Shown here in pieces: positions 34,121 to 41,552 of a stretch of DNA of 64,000 nucleotides. The first letter of the stretch is position 1, and each line of letters opens with the position of its first letter. A model generated the notes under the pieces. That model made no database searches, had not been told where the DNA came from, and saw nothing but the letters and a program-made list of their open reading frames with translations. Location: positions 83,859 to 147,858 of the forward strand of contig NZ_JABUNR010000005.1 of the NCBI RefSeq assembly GCF_013343715.1, read 5' to 3'. The stretch is from Mesobacillus harenae (GTDB lineage: Bacteria; Bacillota; Bacilli; Bacillales; Cytobacillaceae). The translations under genes and the position numbers were made by a program.

Positions 34121-35873
34121 ATTGATAGGTTCTTGTCGTGTCATGCGGCCAGCTGGTAGTCGGCACTTCAAGAATAATCATTGTTCCTATTCCAGGAGAA
34201 GATTGGATGCGCAATTCACAGCCAACTGCTTTGGCCCTTTCCTCCATACTAAATAACCCTACACCACGTGTGTTTTTTGCCACGTCAAACCCTTTGCCTT
34301 TATCTTCAATGACAACAGTGACAATCTCACCTTGCTCACGAATCGTTACAGAAGCCTCGTTTACTTCTGCATACTTTCGAATATTTGTAAGGCTTTCCTG
34401 AATGATTCGATAAATGGTTATTTCTTTGTTCGTATCAAGACGCTTATGCAGCGCACAATCAAAATGTACGTCGATATTATAGTGTTCAGAATAACGGGAC
34501 AAATAAGATCGAATCGCCGGAACTAAACCAAGATCGTCAATAACAGAAGGCCGGAGCTCCCAGGAAATCTCTCTTATTTCTTCAATCAGCTCAGTCGCTT
34601 CCTGCTTCATCTGTTCAAGAAGAGGATGGTCCATTTCTGCTTGAAGACGCTGAATGGTAATTAAGTGGCTGTACACGTTTTGGCCGATTCCATCGTGCAG
34701 ATTTCTCGACAGCCGTTTTCGTTCTTCTTCCTGCACCTCGATCATTCGCGTCGCCATTCGTTTTAACTCTTCCTCTATCTTTTTGCGTTTTGTAATTTCA
34801 TATCGAATAGCAAGATATTGATAGGGCTTTCCTTCTTCCGTTAAAAAGGGCACGATCGTTGTGTCCACCCAATAAAGGTTGCCATCCTTTGCTCTATTTC
34901 TAATTTCTCCCTTCCAAACCTTGCCGGACGAGATTGTGCCCCACATTTGTTGAAAAAACTCTCTCGAGTGATAACCTGAGTTTACAATTCGATGATCCAT
35001 TCCAATTAACTCTTCTCTAGAAAATTTCGAGATTTTGCAGAACTTATCATTCACATAATGGATAACTCCACGCTGGTCTGTTATCGCTAAAATTGAAGAA
35101 GCATCAAGTGCAAACTTAAAGTCCATCAGTTCTTGAAGTGATTGCTTCAAATCGGTTACAGCTTGTTTATGTTCTGTGATTTCCTTTCTAATCGCCAGAT
35201 ACTGATAAGGGGCTCCATCTTCATTTAAAAAAGGAACAATCGTCGTGTCCACCCAATAGTAAGAGCCGTCTTTTGCTCTATTTTTAATATTACCGCTCCA
35301 TACTTTTCCAGCAGTAATGGTGGCCCACATTAATTCAAAAAACTCTTTGCTGTGGTATCCGGAATTTACGACTCGGTGTGTCTTTCCGATTACTTCTTCA
35401 GCTTCATATTTCGATACCTCGCAAAATTTTTCATTTACATATTTAATAATCCCATTTGCATCAGTAAAGGCAACAATTGTTGATTTATCAAGAGCGAATT
35501 TTAAATCTACAAGTTCGCTCAACGGTTGAGAGAGCTCTTTACTCAGCTTTGTTCGGTCTTTCACATTATGGATTACAATTAAAAAGTACACGGCATCTTT
35601 TAAAATAAACGAATTCATCCGGATAAAGAGAGGAAAACTATTCCCTTTTCGATGCTTTCCATATTGCTGAATTAGAATGCCTTCCTCTACGGTGGATAAA
35701 TCCAGTTCAGGAAACAAAGAAGTTACGTCCTTATCGACACATTCATAGCTGTTATACCCGAACCTGCTGCATGCTTTTTCGCTTAAAAAAACAATTAGCC
35801 CGCTCTGGTTAATCACAATCGTTTCTTCACTAACAGATGGATATGGAATGTTTTTTATTTCATGCCTCTCCAT
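34119..35873 (-). CDS. Multi-PAS sensor histidine kinase, HisKA_3 type (NreB-like)
   Basis: 584 residues, no TM helix, cytoplasmic. Three PAS domains: a diverged first (about 12-115) and two closely related ones (about 128-245 and 250-365), each with NSGYHS(K/R)EFF and NRAKDG.YYWVDTTIVPFL, evidently an internal duplication. Then HisKA_3 with LSRNLHDGIGQNVYSHLITI (phospho-acceptor His about 395) and HATPase_c (NIRKYAEV, DKGKGFD, GVGLFSMEERA). The kinase core is of the NarX/NreB/DegS group. Unlike staphylococcal NreB, no four-Cys Fe-S cluster is present, so the redox cofactor, if any, differs (flavin or haem possible). Overlaps the GAF gene by 14 bases. Confidence 0.85.
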   Translation of the reverse strand: MERHEIKNIPYPSVSEETIVINQSGLIVFLSEKACSRFGYNSYECVDKDVTSLFPELDLSTVEEGILIQQYGKHRKGNSFPLFIRMNSFILKDAVYFLIVIHNVKDRTKLSKELSQPLSELVDLKFALDKSTIVAFTDANGIIKYVNEKFCEVSKYEAEEVIGKTHRVVNSGYHSKEFFELMWATITAGKVWSGNIKNRAKDGSYYWVDTTIVPFLNEDGAPYQYLAIRKEITEHKQAVTDLKQSLQELMDFKFALDASSILAITDQRGVIHYVNDKFCKISKFSREELIGMDHRIVNSGYHSREFFQQMWGTISSGKVWKGEIRNRAKDGNLYWVDTTIVPFLTEEGKPYQYLAIRYEITKRKKIEEELKRMATRMIEVQEEERKRLSRNLHDGIGQNVYSHLITIQRLQAEMDHPLLEQMKQEATELIEEIREISWELRPSVIDDLGLVPAIRSYLSRYSEHYNIDVHFDCALHKRLDTNKEITIYRIIQESLTNIRKYAEVNEASVTIREQGEIVTVVIEDKGKGFDVAKNTRGVGLFSMEERAKAVGCELRIQSSPGIGTMIILEVPTTSWPHDTTRTYQ

Positions 35874-36330
35874 CTGCTTCCCCCCTGTAAAAACGATCTA
35901 TCAGCTCCTGAAGTTCAGCAGCTGTCCTTGCTACTGCTTCTTTTGCTTCCTCTGTAAAGATATGCTCCTGACGATTACCCACTAAAAGTACACCCCGCTG
36001 AACCTGGTTAAACACCAGTGGAACAGCGTATGCTGACTGAAGGTTCTCAGCAAGCATAATAGGATAATCCAGAGCTTTTCCAAGTATATCATTTGGAAAG
36101 TGAACAACACTCATCGGTCGGCCCGTTGAAATCACCCGCCCGGCAATACCTTTACCGAAGCGAACGTTAATTTTTTTATATTTATCATTACGGTTTCCTG
36201 CTGCCTGATGCCAGCTTACATCTGGTGTATTTTCATTTTGAATAGCAAGCCCAGCAAAATCAGAGCCTATTTCGATCCGAAGCTTCGCGCATGCATCTGC
36301 AGCAGGCTGAAAGTTCCTCAAATTCCTCAT
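35860..36330 (-). CDS. GAF-domain protein, NreA-like (putative nitrate receptor)
   Basis: 156 residues, a single GAF domain (about 12-148): KINVRFGKGIAGRVISTGRP near 55-74, NLQSAYAVPLVFNQVQRGVL (about 97-116) then LVGNR. Size and domain match NreA, the GAF protein that binds nitrate and inhibits NreB in Staphylococcus. It lies between a NarL-type regulator and a PAS kinase, 15 bp after the regulator and overlapping the kinase, which reproduces the nreABC set in a different order (C-A-B). Function by analogy. Nitrate-binding residues were not checked. ATG with RBS AAGGAAGTGAGTATAC. Confidence 0.75.
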   Translation of the reverse strand: MRNLRNFQPAADACAKLRIEIGSDFAGLAIQNENTPDVSWHQAAGNRNDKYKKINVRFGKGIAGRVISTGRPMSVVHFPNDILGKALDYPIMLAENLQSAYAVPLVFNQVQRGVLLVGNRQEHIFTEEAKEAVARTAAELQELIDRFYRGEADGEA

Positions 36331-36345
36331 GTATACTCACTTCCT

Positions 36346-36999
36346 TTACAACCCATAACCGAGCAGCCCCTTTTTAAGGGCATAGGCTACCAGCTCGGGC
36401 CTCGTTTTAAGCTGCAGTTTTTCCATAAGGTTCCCTTTATGCGTCTCGACTGTCTTCACACTAATGACCAGCTGCTCAGCAATCTCTTTATTCGCATATC
36501 CTTTGGCGACCAGCGCAAGCACCTCGCGTTCGCGGTCAGACAAAAGACTATAGGTGTCAGCACTTCCTTGTTTGATATTCCCAATATATTCCTCCATTAA
36601 TCTTTTTGTTGCTGAAGGATTTAGGTAAGCACTCCCTTTAGCGACCGTTTCAATGGCCGCCAGTAATTCATCATGCGGAGCGCTTTTTAAAATACATCCA
36701 GAGGCCCCAGCCTCAATGGCACGAAATAAATATTCCTCATCATCATGCATCGTTAAAATTAAAATAGAAACTTCCGGGAGTTTTTTTTTCAATTCAGTGG
36801 TTGCCGATAATCCGTCTTTTCCGTGCGGCATGCTCAAGTCCATAATTACTACGTCCGGCTCTAGCTGAAGAGCCTTTTTTATTCCCTCATTGCCTTCTGA
36901 TGCCTCCCCTACAACGTGCATATCAGGGTGATTATTTAAAAGCATTGAAAGTCCCATTCTGACTACCTCATGATCATCACAAAGCAAAATCTTGATCAT
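36346..36999 (-). CDS. NarL/LuxR-type response regulator (NreC-like)
   Basis: 217 residues. Receiver: DDHEVVRMG (about 7-15), phospho-acceptor in VVIMDLSMPHGKDG (Asp about 53), Lys in LKSAPHDEL (about 105). GerE/LuxR HTH: LSDREREVLALVAKGYANKE (about 148-167) and ISVKTVETHKGNLMEKL. Same length as NreC (217). First gene of the regulator-GAF-kinase operon. Predicted target: the molybdenum-enzyme operon 8 kb away on the same strand, whose promoter carries two GC-rich palindromes. Start ATG with RBS AAAGGGGGATGGAGA. Confidence 0.88.
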   Translation of the reverse strand: MIKILLCDDHEVVRMGLSMLLNNHPDMHVVGEASEGNEGIKKALQLEPDVVIMDLSMPHGKDGLSATTELKKKLPEVSILILTMHDDEEYLFRAIEAGASGCILKSAPHDELLAAIETVAKGSAYLNPSATKRLMEEYIGNIKQGSADTYSLLSDREREVLALVAKGYANKEIAEQLVISVKTVETHKGNLMEKLQLKTRPELVAYALKKGLLGYGL

Positions 37000-37238
37000 T
37001 CTCCATCCCCCTTTCTAGATCTTTTATAAATTTGGCATAGAATATTTTTTTAAGTTTAATAGGTATTTTTGCTTTTTTAAAGTGATTCTGCCATTTCTAA
37101 GAATGTAATAAAAGCATTACTTTTTGGAAGCAATGCTCTTAGTGTAATAAAAGTCCCTCTATTAAAGTTGGACATATCGTTATGATAAACTAACTTTCAT
37201 GTGATGGAAAGCCTTTCACGAAATGATAAAACAAACAA

Positions 37239-37886
37239 TTATCGTAATGGCAGGGTCAGTTTAATATACGTACCTTGTTCACGCTGGGATTGAATGGTAA
37301 AAGTCCCTCCTGCAAGATGCATTCTTTCTTTCATTACTGCAAGACCTAGATTATTACGGGAATTTTCTTCATTGCTATCAAACCCGACACCTTCATCAGC
37401 AATTTCGATTGCCAGAAACGTTTCTTCCCAGCGAAAAGTAACAGTGGCACAGCTTGTATCAGCATGCTTTGCAATATTAGCTAATGCCTCTTGGAACACT
37501 CTAAAAAGAACGATATTTTCTTTCTCAGAAACCAGACGTTCTTTCCCTATTGTTATTAACTCTACCTCAATTCCAAATGTGTTTGTATACAACTTAATAT
37601 AGCTTTTTGTTGCAGCAAACAGTCCAAACGCTGAAAGAGCTGGCGGGTGAAGCTCAACTGAAAGAAGTCTGACTTCCTGAATGGTTTTTGCCAGAACAGC
37701 CGTCATGTCCTTAAGGGCACTTTTCATGACTGGGTTTTCTATTCCCCCCTCGATAAATTGCAAGCCGGTAAATAAGCTATAAAGGTTTTGTCCAACCCCC
37801 TCATGCAATTCAAGCGCAATACGCTTAATCTCTTCCTCTTGAGTATGAATAATGTATGAACTTATCTCACTAACTGGCATAACCAT
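37239..37886 (-). CDS. Sensorless histidine kinase, HisKA_3 type
   Basis: 215 residues from ATG 37886 (MVMPVSEISSYIIHT), which has GGGAGG 6 bases upstream. The longer frame to 37949 is translated from the adjacent repeat unit and is rejected. Only the catalytic part is present: HisKA_3 with EEEIKRIALELHEGVGQNLY (His about 28) and HATPase_c (NIAKHADTS, DEGVGFD, NNLGLAVMKERM). No PAS, GAF or TM domain, so it needs a partner for sensing. It lies 240 bp upstream of the NreC-like gene in the same direction, so it may feed the same regulator or act as a phosphatase. Confidence 0.8.
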   Translation of the reverse strand: MVMPVSEISSYIIHTQEEEIKRIALELHEGVGQNLYSLFTGLQFIEGGIENPVMKSALKDMTAVLAKTIQEVRLLSVELHPPALSAFGLFAATKSYIKLYTNTFGIEVELITIGKERLVSEKENIVLFRVFQEALANIAKHADTSCATVTFRWEETFLAIEIADEGVGFDSNEENSRNNLGLAVMKERMHLAGGTFTIQSQREQGTYIKLTLPLR

Positions 37887-37906
37887 TCCAAACCTCCCTT
37901 CTAATA

Positions 37907-38330
37907 GAAAAGCGCAGCCGACTGCCCAGGGGCGACAGGCATATGGCAAGCGCTGACAGAAGGCGTTTTTTGCCTTCCGAAGCGATTGACCTATGACCCC
38001 GAGCCCCTAGGAGACGGAGCTAGACAAGAAAAGCGCAGCCGACTGCCCAGAAACGAGCAAACTGGAGGCTCCGACCAAGAAGCGTTCTTTGCTTCTGCCG
38101 GAGGAGCTGAAGTTTGCCGAGTTTCTAGGAGGCGGAGCTAGACAAGAAAAGCGTAAGCGCCTTGTAAGCCCCGACCAGCTTAAGACAGGATCCGCAAGAA
38201 GGTGTGTTTCCTTCTGTAGGATCCTGGCTTAAGACCTCGAGGGGCTAGGCGCTGCAGCTAGACAAGAAAAGCGCAGCCGACTGCCCAGGGGCGACAGGCA
38301 TAGGACGAGCGCTGACACCCCTATTAGATA
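37907..38330 (+). repeat. Tandem array of about 3.5 long-hairpin repeat units (~120 bp)
   Basis: Units start with GAAAAGCGC at 37907, 38028, 38146 and 38266 (periods 121, 118, 120) and end in GGAGCTAGACAAG or GCAGCTAGACAAG. Each contains a long imperfect hairpin with a different inner sequence: unit 1 GAAGGC/GCCTTC, unit 2 AGAAGC/GCTTCT, unit 3 CAGGATCC…GGATCCTG nested in CTTAAG repeats. Arm changes are compensated on the other side. Related copies lie at 33354-33494 and 17110-17290. The array fills the gap between the sensorless kinase and narK. Confidence 0.8.
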
Positions 38331-38388
38331 AATATAAAAGACTTCCGGTCTCTAGCCTGGCTATTCAACCAGGCAGACCAGAAGCGTG
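38330..38388 (-). terminator. Terminator of the molybdenum-enzyme/narK operon
   Basis: CTTCCGGTCT…GCCTGG (38342-38360) pairs with CCAGGC AGACCAGAAG (38369-38384), a long two-part stem. On the minus strand TCTTTTATA follows. Confidence 0.85.
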
Positions 38389-38393
38389 TTCAT

Positions 38394-39701
38394 TTATGCT
38401 GCAGTCGCTACCTTCGTTTTCTTGACTGACTTTCTTAGGTAGTAGAACCAGTTCACGACAAGTGAAACAACATAAATGGCGATAAAGAAGTAGAAAGCTG
38501 TTACTGGTGATCCTGTTGTCTCTGACGACCAGCCAAAAAGCTTTGGAATAAAGAAAGAACCGTATGCTGCAAACGCAGCTGTGAATCCTAAAACAGGTGC
38601 AGCTTCCTTAACCGGAAAGATATCAGGAATCATCTGGAACGTAGAACCTGAACCAATTCCCGCTGCGATAAACAAGATCATGAAAGTTGTCAGGAATCCG
38701 GCAAAGCTCTTCTGATTTGTAAAGTAGATAACACCGCCTGCTCCTAACGTCATAACCACTAATACCCATGAAGTTACAAGAGCACCGCCGAATTTATCTG
38801 AAATCCAGCCTCCGATTGGTCGTGCTGCAGCCGCTAGGAATGCTCCCAAGAATGCAAGTGAAATATACTCTGGGAACTGAGATCGAAGCAGTAATGGAAA
38901 TGCGGCTGCATAACCAATAAATGAACCGAAAGTTGCAACATACAACAAAGTCATAATCCAAGTATGTTTACGTTTAACGATAACAAATTGATCCTTAACA
39001 GATTGTGTAGCATTTGGCAGGTTATCCATGCCAAAGTAGGCGGCAACAGTCAAAATTGCAATTGGAATTACCCAGATAAAGGCTGCGTTTTGAAGCCAGA
39101 TCGTTTCCCCGTTAGAAAGCACCTGTCCTTGGCCCACCAGTGAAAATGTGCTGACAGTGATGATTAGTGGTGTAACAAACTGAACAACTGATACACCCAT
39201 GTTTCCTAGTCCACCATTAATTCCAAGCGCTGTTCCTTTTTCCTTTTTGGGATAAAAGAAGCTCATATTGGCAGAGGAAGATGAGAAGTTTCCGCCGCCG
39301 AGTCCGCAAAGGCCAGCCAGCAATAACATAACGGAATAGGGAGTTTCCGGATTCTGAACAGCAAATCCAATTCCGATTGCCGGAATGGCTAGAACTCCAG
39401 TTGAAATAACCGTCCAGTTACGTCCACCAATTTTACCAACAGCAAATGTGTAGAAGAATCGCAGTGTTGCACCGACTAGACCAGGCAGGGCTGCAAGTGT
39501 AAATAATTCTGACTCTGTAAAAGAAAATCCAATATCATTTAAGCGAACGGCAACGACTGACCATATTTGCCAGACAATGAACGCCATCATTAACGATGGA
39601 ACAGAGATCATTAAATTCCTGCGAGCATGCTTTTTTCCACCTGACTGCCAAAACTTTTCATCTTCTGGGTTCCAGTTTGTAATCCGTTTATTTTTACTCA
39701 T
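38394..39701 (-). CDS. narK: NarK-type nitrate/nitrite transporter (MFS)
   Basis: 435 residues from ATG 39701 (MSKNKRITNWNPEDEKFW); the longer frame to 39728 overlaps the previous gene. Twelve hydrophobic segments. NNP-family nitrate signature GGLGNMGVSVVQFVTPLI (about 175-192) and GLCGLGGGNFSSSSANMSFF (about 130-149) are present, with a conserved Arg in TM2 (LRFFYTFAVGKIGGR). NarK family members import nitrate and/or export nitrite. Last gene of the operon, overlapping the preceding small gene by 8 bases. Supports nitrate as substrate of the linked reductase. Confidence 0.9.
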   Translation of the reverse strand: MSKNKRITNWNPEDEKFWQSGGKKHARRNLMISVPSLMMAFIVWQIWSVVAVRLNDIGFSFTESELFTLAALPGLVGATLRFFYTFAVGKIGGRNWTVISTGVLAIPAIGIGFAVQNPETPYSVMLLLAGLCGLGGGNFSSSSANMSFFYPKKEKGTALGINGGLGNMGVSVVQFVTPLIITVSTFSLVGQGQVLSNGETIWLQNAAFIWVIPIAILTVAAYFGMDNLPNATQSVKDQFVIVKRKHTWIMTLLYVATFGSFIGYAAAFPLLLRSQFPEYISLAFLGAFLAAAARPIGGWISDKFGGALVTSWVLVVMTLGAGGVIYFTNQKSFAGFLTTFMILFIAAGIGSGSTFQMIPDIFPVKEAAPVLGFTAAFAAYGSFFIPKLFGWSSETTGSPVTAFYFFIAIYVVSLVVNWFYYLRKSVKKTKVATAA

Positions 39702-39981
39702 GTGCACTGCACACCTTTCGAATTTCATATTTTAATTTCTGAGTTTGATCAAACGCGGTCCATTGGCTATCAGTTTGTTCTGCTGACGCGGTTAACGGAA
39801 CAGCAAAGAAATAGAAGTCATCAAAGTAAATGCGAAGATGAGTACCATCAGGGCACTGCTCAATTTTTTTGATCGTTTTCTTTAGGAAAGGAGCTCGCTC
39901 GCCGCCGTCCTCATCAAGGATCCCAACTTCGACCTGGCTTTCCATGAATCGTTTCAATTGATTAATGGTTACATGCTCCAC
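39694..39981 (-). CDS. Unknown small protein upstream of narK (95 aa)
   Basis: Start chosen at GTG 39981 (VEHVTINQLKRFMESQ), with GAGAGG 11 bases upstream; the longer frame to 40059 runs through the previous gene. Soluble, 95 residues, with IKKIEQCPDGTHLRIYFDDF and YFFAVPLTASAEQ, and ending KVCSAHE. No known domain seen. Coding overlap with both neighbours (20 bases upstream, 8 downstream) shows it belongs to the operon. Possibly a chaperone or assembly factor for the enzyme; this is a guess from context. Confidence 0.6.
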   Translation of the reverse strand: MEHVTINQLKRFMESQVEVGILDEDGGERAPFLKKTIKKIEQCPDGTHLRIYFDDFYFFAVPLTASAEQTDSQWTAFDQTQKLKYEIRKVCSAHE

Positions 39982-40279
39982 TTGACTTACATCCTCTCTT
40001 TGCAGGGTAAATGAACAGCTTGTAGCCTTGGACGTACTCCCAAAACTTTTCGCCTGCATGCTCTTCGATAAACTCTATTGTTTCTTCCTCAGAACTCCAG
40101 CTGCTCATTCCTTTAACTTCTGCAACGACGATTTCTGCGCCATCTGCAGTCTTTTCTTCGAGATACCAGTTAAGATTGACTTTGGAAAACAGCTTGCTTA
40201 ACATTTGATCAATTTCTGTTTTAAATTCACCGGTTTCCGGCCTGATAAAGCAAAAGTCTAAGTAGGTTTCGTTATGCAT
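39962..40279 (-). CDS. Unknown small protein with C-terminal Cys pair (105 aa)
   Basis: 105 residues: MHNETYLDFCFIRPETGEFK at the start, an acidic helix (SSEEETIEFIEEHAGEKFWE, about 61-80) and a tail KRGCKSSGACNH with a CxxxxxC pair and terminal His, plausible metal or redox ligands. No TM segment. It overlaps the 63-aa membrane gene by 8 bases and the next gene by 20. Not recognised. The position between the redox subunits and NarK suggests an accessory or maturation role. Confidence 0.6.
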   Translation of the reverse strand: MHNETYLDFCFIRPETGEFKTEIDQMLSKLFSKVNLNWYLEEKTADGAEIVVAEVKGMSSWSSEEETIEFIEEHAGEKFWEYVQGYKLFIYPAKRGCKSSGACNH

Positions 40280-40463
40280 CAGTTTTCACGCCCTTACGGT
40301 ACACATATAGTGCTGCTGGGAATAACAGCAGGTTCAAACCGCAAAAAATGAGTGTGGTTACATAGTTTTCAAAGTAATATTGGTGAACCATATATTGAGT
40401 AAACACAATACTCATCATCAAAAATGCACAAAGGATCAGAACAGGTATATAACTACGCTTCAT
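40272..40463 (-). CDS. Small two-TM protein in the molybdenum-enzyme operon (63 aa)
   Basis: 63 residues: MKRSYIPVLILCAFLMMSIV forms the first TM helix (about 5-25) and YVTTLIFCGLNLLLFPAALY the second (about 34-55); tail RKGVKTDA. Overlaps the Rieske gene by 11 bases and the 105-aa gene by 8. Small subunits of this kind often stabilise quinol-oxidising complexes. Family not recognised. Confidence 0.65.
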   Translation of the reverse strand: MKRSYIPVLILCAFLMMSIVFTQYMVHQYYFENYVTTLIFCGLNLLLFPAALYVYRKGVKTDA

Positions 40464-40977
40464 ATCGTTTCACCTTTACAGCAAACACTGTGCCGTTTTC
40501 CACTTTCACCTGAATTTCAGGCAGCGGACGTCTCGGAGGCCCAGCAGTCGGCACGCCTGTATTGACATCGAATTTTCCGTGATGGCAAGGGCAAATCATT
40601 TCGCCATCTTCCTTCTCCCAAAAGACTGGGCAGCGTAAATGCGTACAAGCATTCTGGTAGGCAACATATTTAGATTCAGACAGCCTGATTAGGATTGCAT
40701 CATCATGATCTCCTGGGAATTTAAAATCAACTGAATCTCCAATCGCGATTTTGCTGACATCGGTGATTTTTTTGTTTGGGTACTCTTTTTCGCCAAGTCC
40801 CATTAATTCTTTAGCTGCAACAGCTCCCCATGGCAGGGAGGATACTGCGAATACTCCAGCAGCTCCCACCAATGTCTTCATGAAACCGCGCCTGTCGAGC
40901 TTACGTTCATTGTTTCGGTCAATATTGTGTGTGTAATTATCTTGATCAAATGGGATATTGTTGTTCCTTTTTGACAT
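40453..40977 (-). CDS. Tat-exported Rieske [2Fe-2S] protein
   Basis: 174 residues from ATG 40977 (MSKRNNN); an ATG two codons upstream touches the RBS. Twin-arginine signal DRRGFMKTLVGAAGVFAVSS (about 28-47). Rieske ligands CTHLRC (about 110) and CPCHHG (about 130), i.e. C-x-H…C-x-x-H, with PRRPLPEI downstream. Shape resembles QcrA or the Rieske subunit of haloarchaeal and other nitrate reductase complexes. It would sit on the outer membrane face and pass electrons from quinol to the cytochrome b partner or beyond. Unusual in a nitrate reductase operon with a cytoplasmic catalytic subunit. Confidence 0.85.
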   Translation of the reverse strand: MSKRNNNIPFDQDNYTHNIDRNNERKLDRRGFMKTLVGAAGVFAVSSLPWGAVAAKELMGLGEKEYPNKKITDVSKIAIGDSVDFKFPGDHDDAILIRLSESKYVAYQNACTHLRCPVFWEKEDGEMICPCHHGKFDVNTGVPTAGPPRRPLPEIQVKVENGTVFAVKVKRYEA

Positions 40978-40988
40978 GGTCATCCCTC

Positions 40989-41552
40989 CTAAAACAGCTT
41001 TGTGGTTCCCTGCAAAATACCAGGGAGATTAACTTTTACATTAGTTTCGCCTTCTAAATATGGCAGGCTTGTAACCCATTTTCCGTTATCAAGGTTGAAT
41101 TGTTTTTGCTTAGCTTCAATTTCCGAATCAGACAGCCACTGAAGTGTATTGGATGGGCATACACTCGCACACATTGGCGGAATGCCATCCTTTGTACGAT
41201 CGATACATAGGTCACACTTGTACATCAAGTTTTGTTCTTCATCAAACTTTGGAATACCGTATGGGCAAGCAATCGTACAGTTTTGGCATCCGATACATTT
41301 TTCAACTAAAGCTGATAATACTGCTCCTGTTTCATGAATTTGGATCGCCTGGGCTGGACAGCTTCTGGCACATGCCGGATTCACACAATGAAGGCACATG
41401 AGAGGCATCGTTTGCCGATTGACCAAGGGGTTGACATCATAGACGTAGTTTCGGTTCCGTTCTTCATGTCCCCCGCATTGGGTACAGGCCGCCAGACAAG
41501 AGCGGCATCCTATACAATTTTCGAGTTCTAAATATAGCCTCTTTTTTTCCAT
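40989..41552 (-). CDS. Four-cluster ferredoxin-type electron-transfer subunit (NrfC/DmsB/FdhB-like)
   Basis: 187 residues with four Cys groups: CIGCRSCLAACTQC (about 13-26), CLHCVNPACARSCP (about 53-66), CIGCQNCTIACP (about 86-97) and CDLCIDRTKDGIPPMCASVCP (about 113-133). This is the standard 4x[4Fe-4S] layout of beta subunits that wire a molybdenum enzyme to the membrane. No Tat signal, so cytoplasmic, like its catalytic partner. It follows the catalytic gene with no gap (stop and start abut) and precedes the Rieske gene by 11 bases. Confidence 0.88.
   Translation of the reverse strand: MEKKRLYLELENCIGCRSCLAACTQCGGHEERNRNYVYDVNPLVNRQTMPLMCLHCVNPACARSCPAQAIQIHETGAVLSALVEKCIGCQNCTIACPYGIPKFDEEQNLMYKCDLCIDRTKDGIPPMCASVCPSNTLQWLSDSEIEAKQKQFNLDNGKWVTSLPYLEGETNVKVNLPGILQGTTKLF

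Noticed and set aside
37887..37949. N-terminal extension of the sensorless kinase
   Set aside because: These 21 codons are translated from the hairpin repeat, and the RBS sits just before the internal ATG at 37886.
37907..38330. CRISPR array
   Set aside because: Units are about 120 bp with long internal hairpins and no short identical repeats with unique spacers; no cas genes are nearby.
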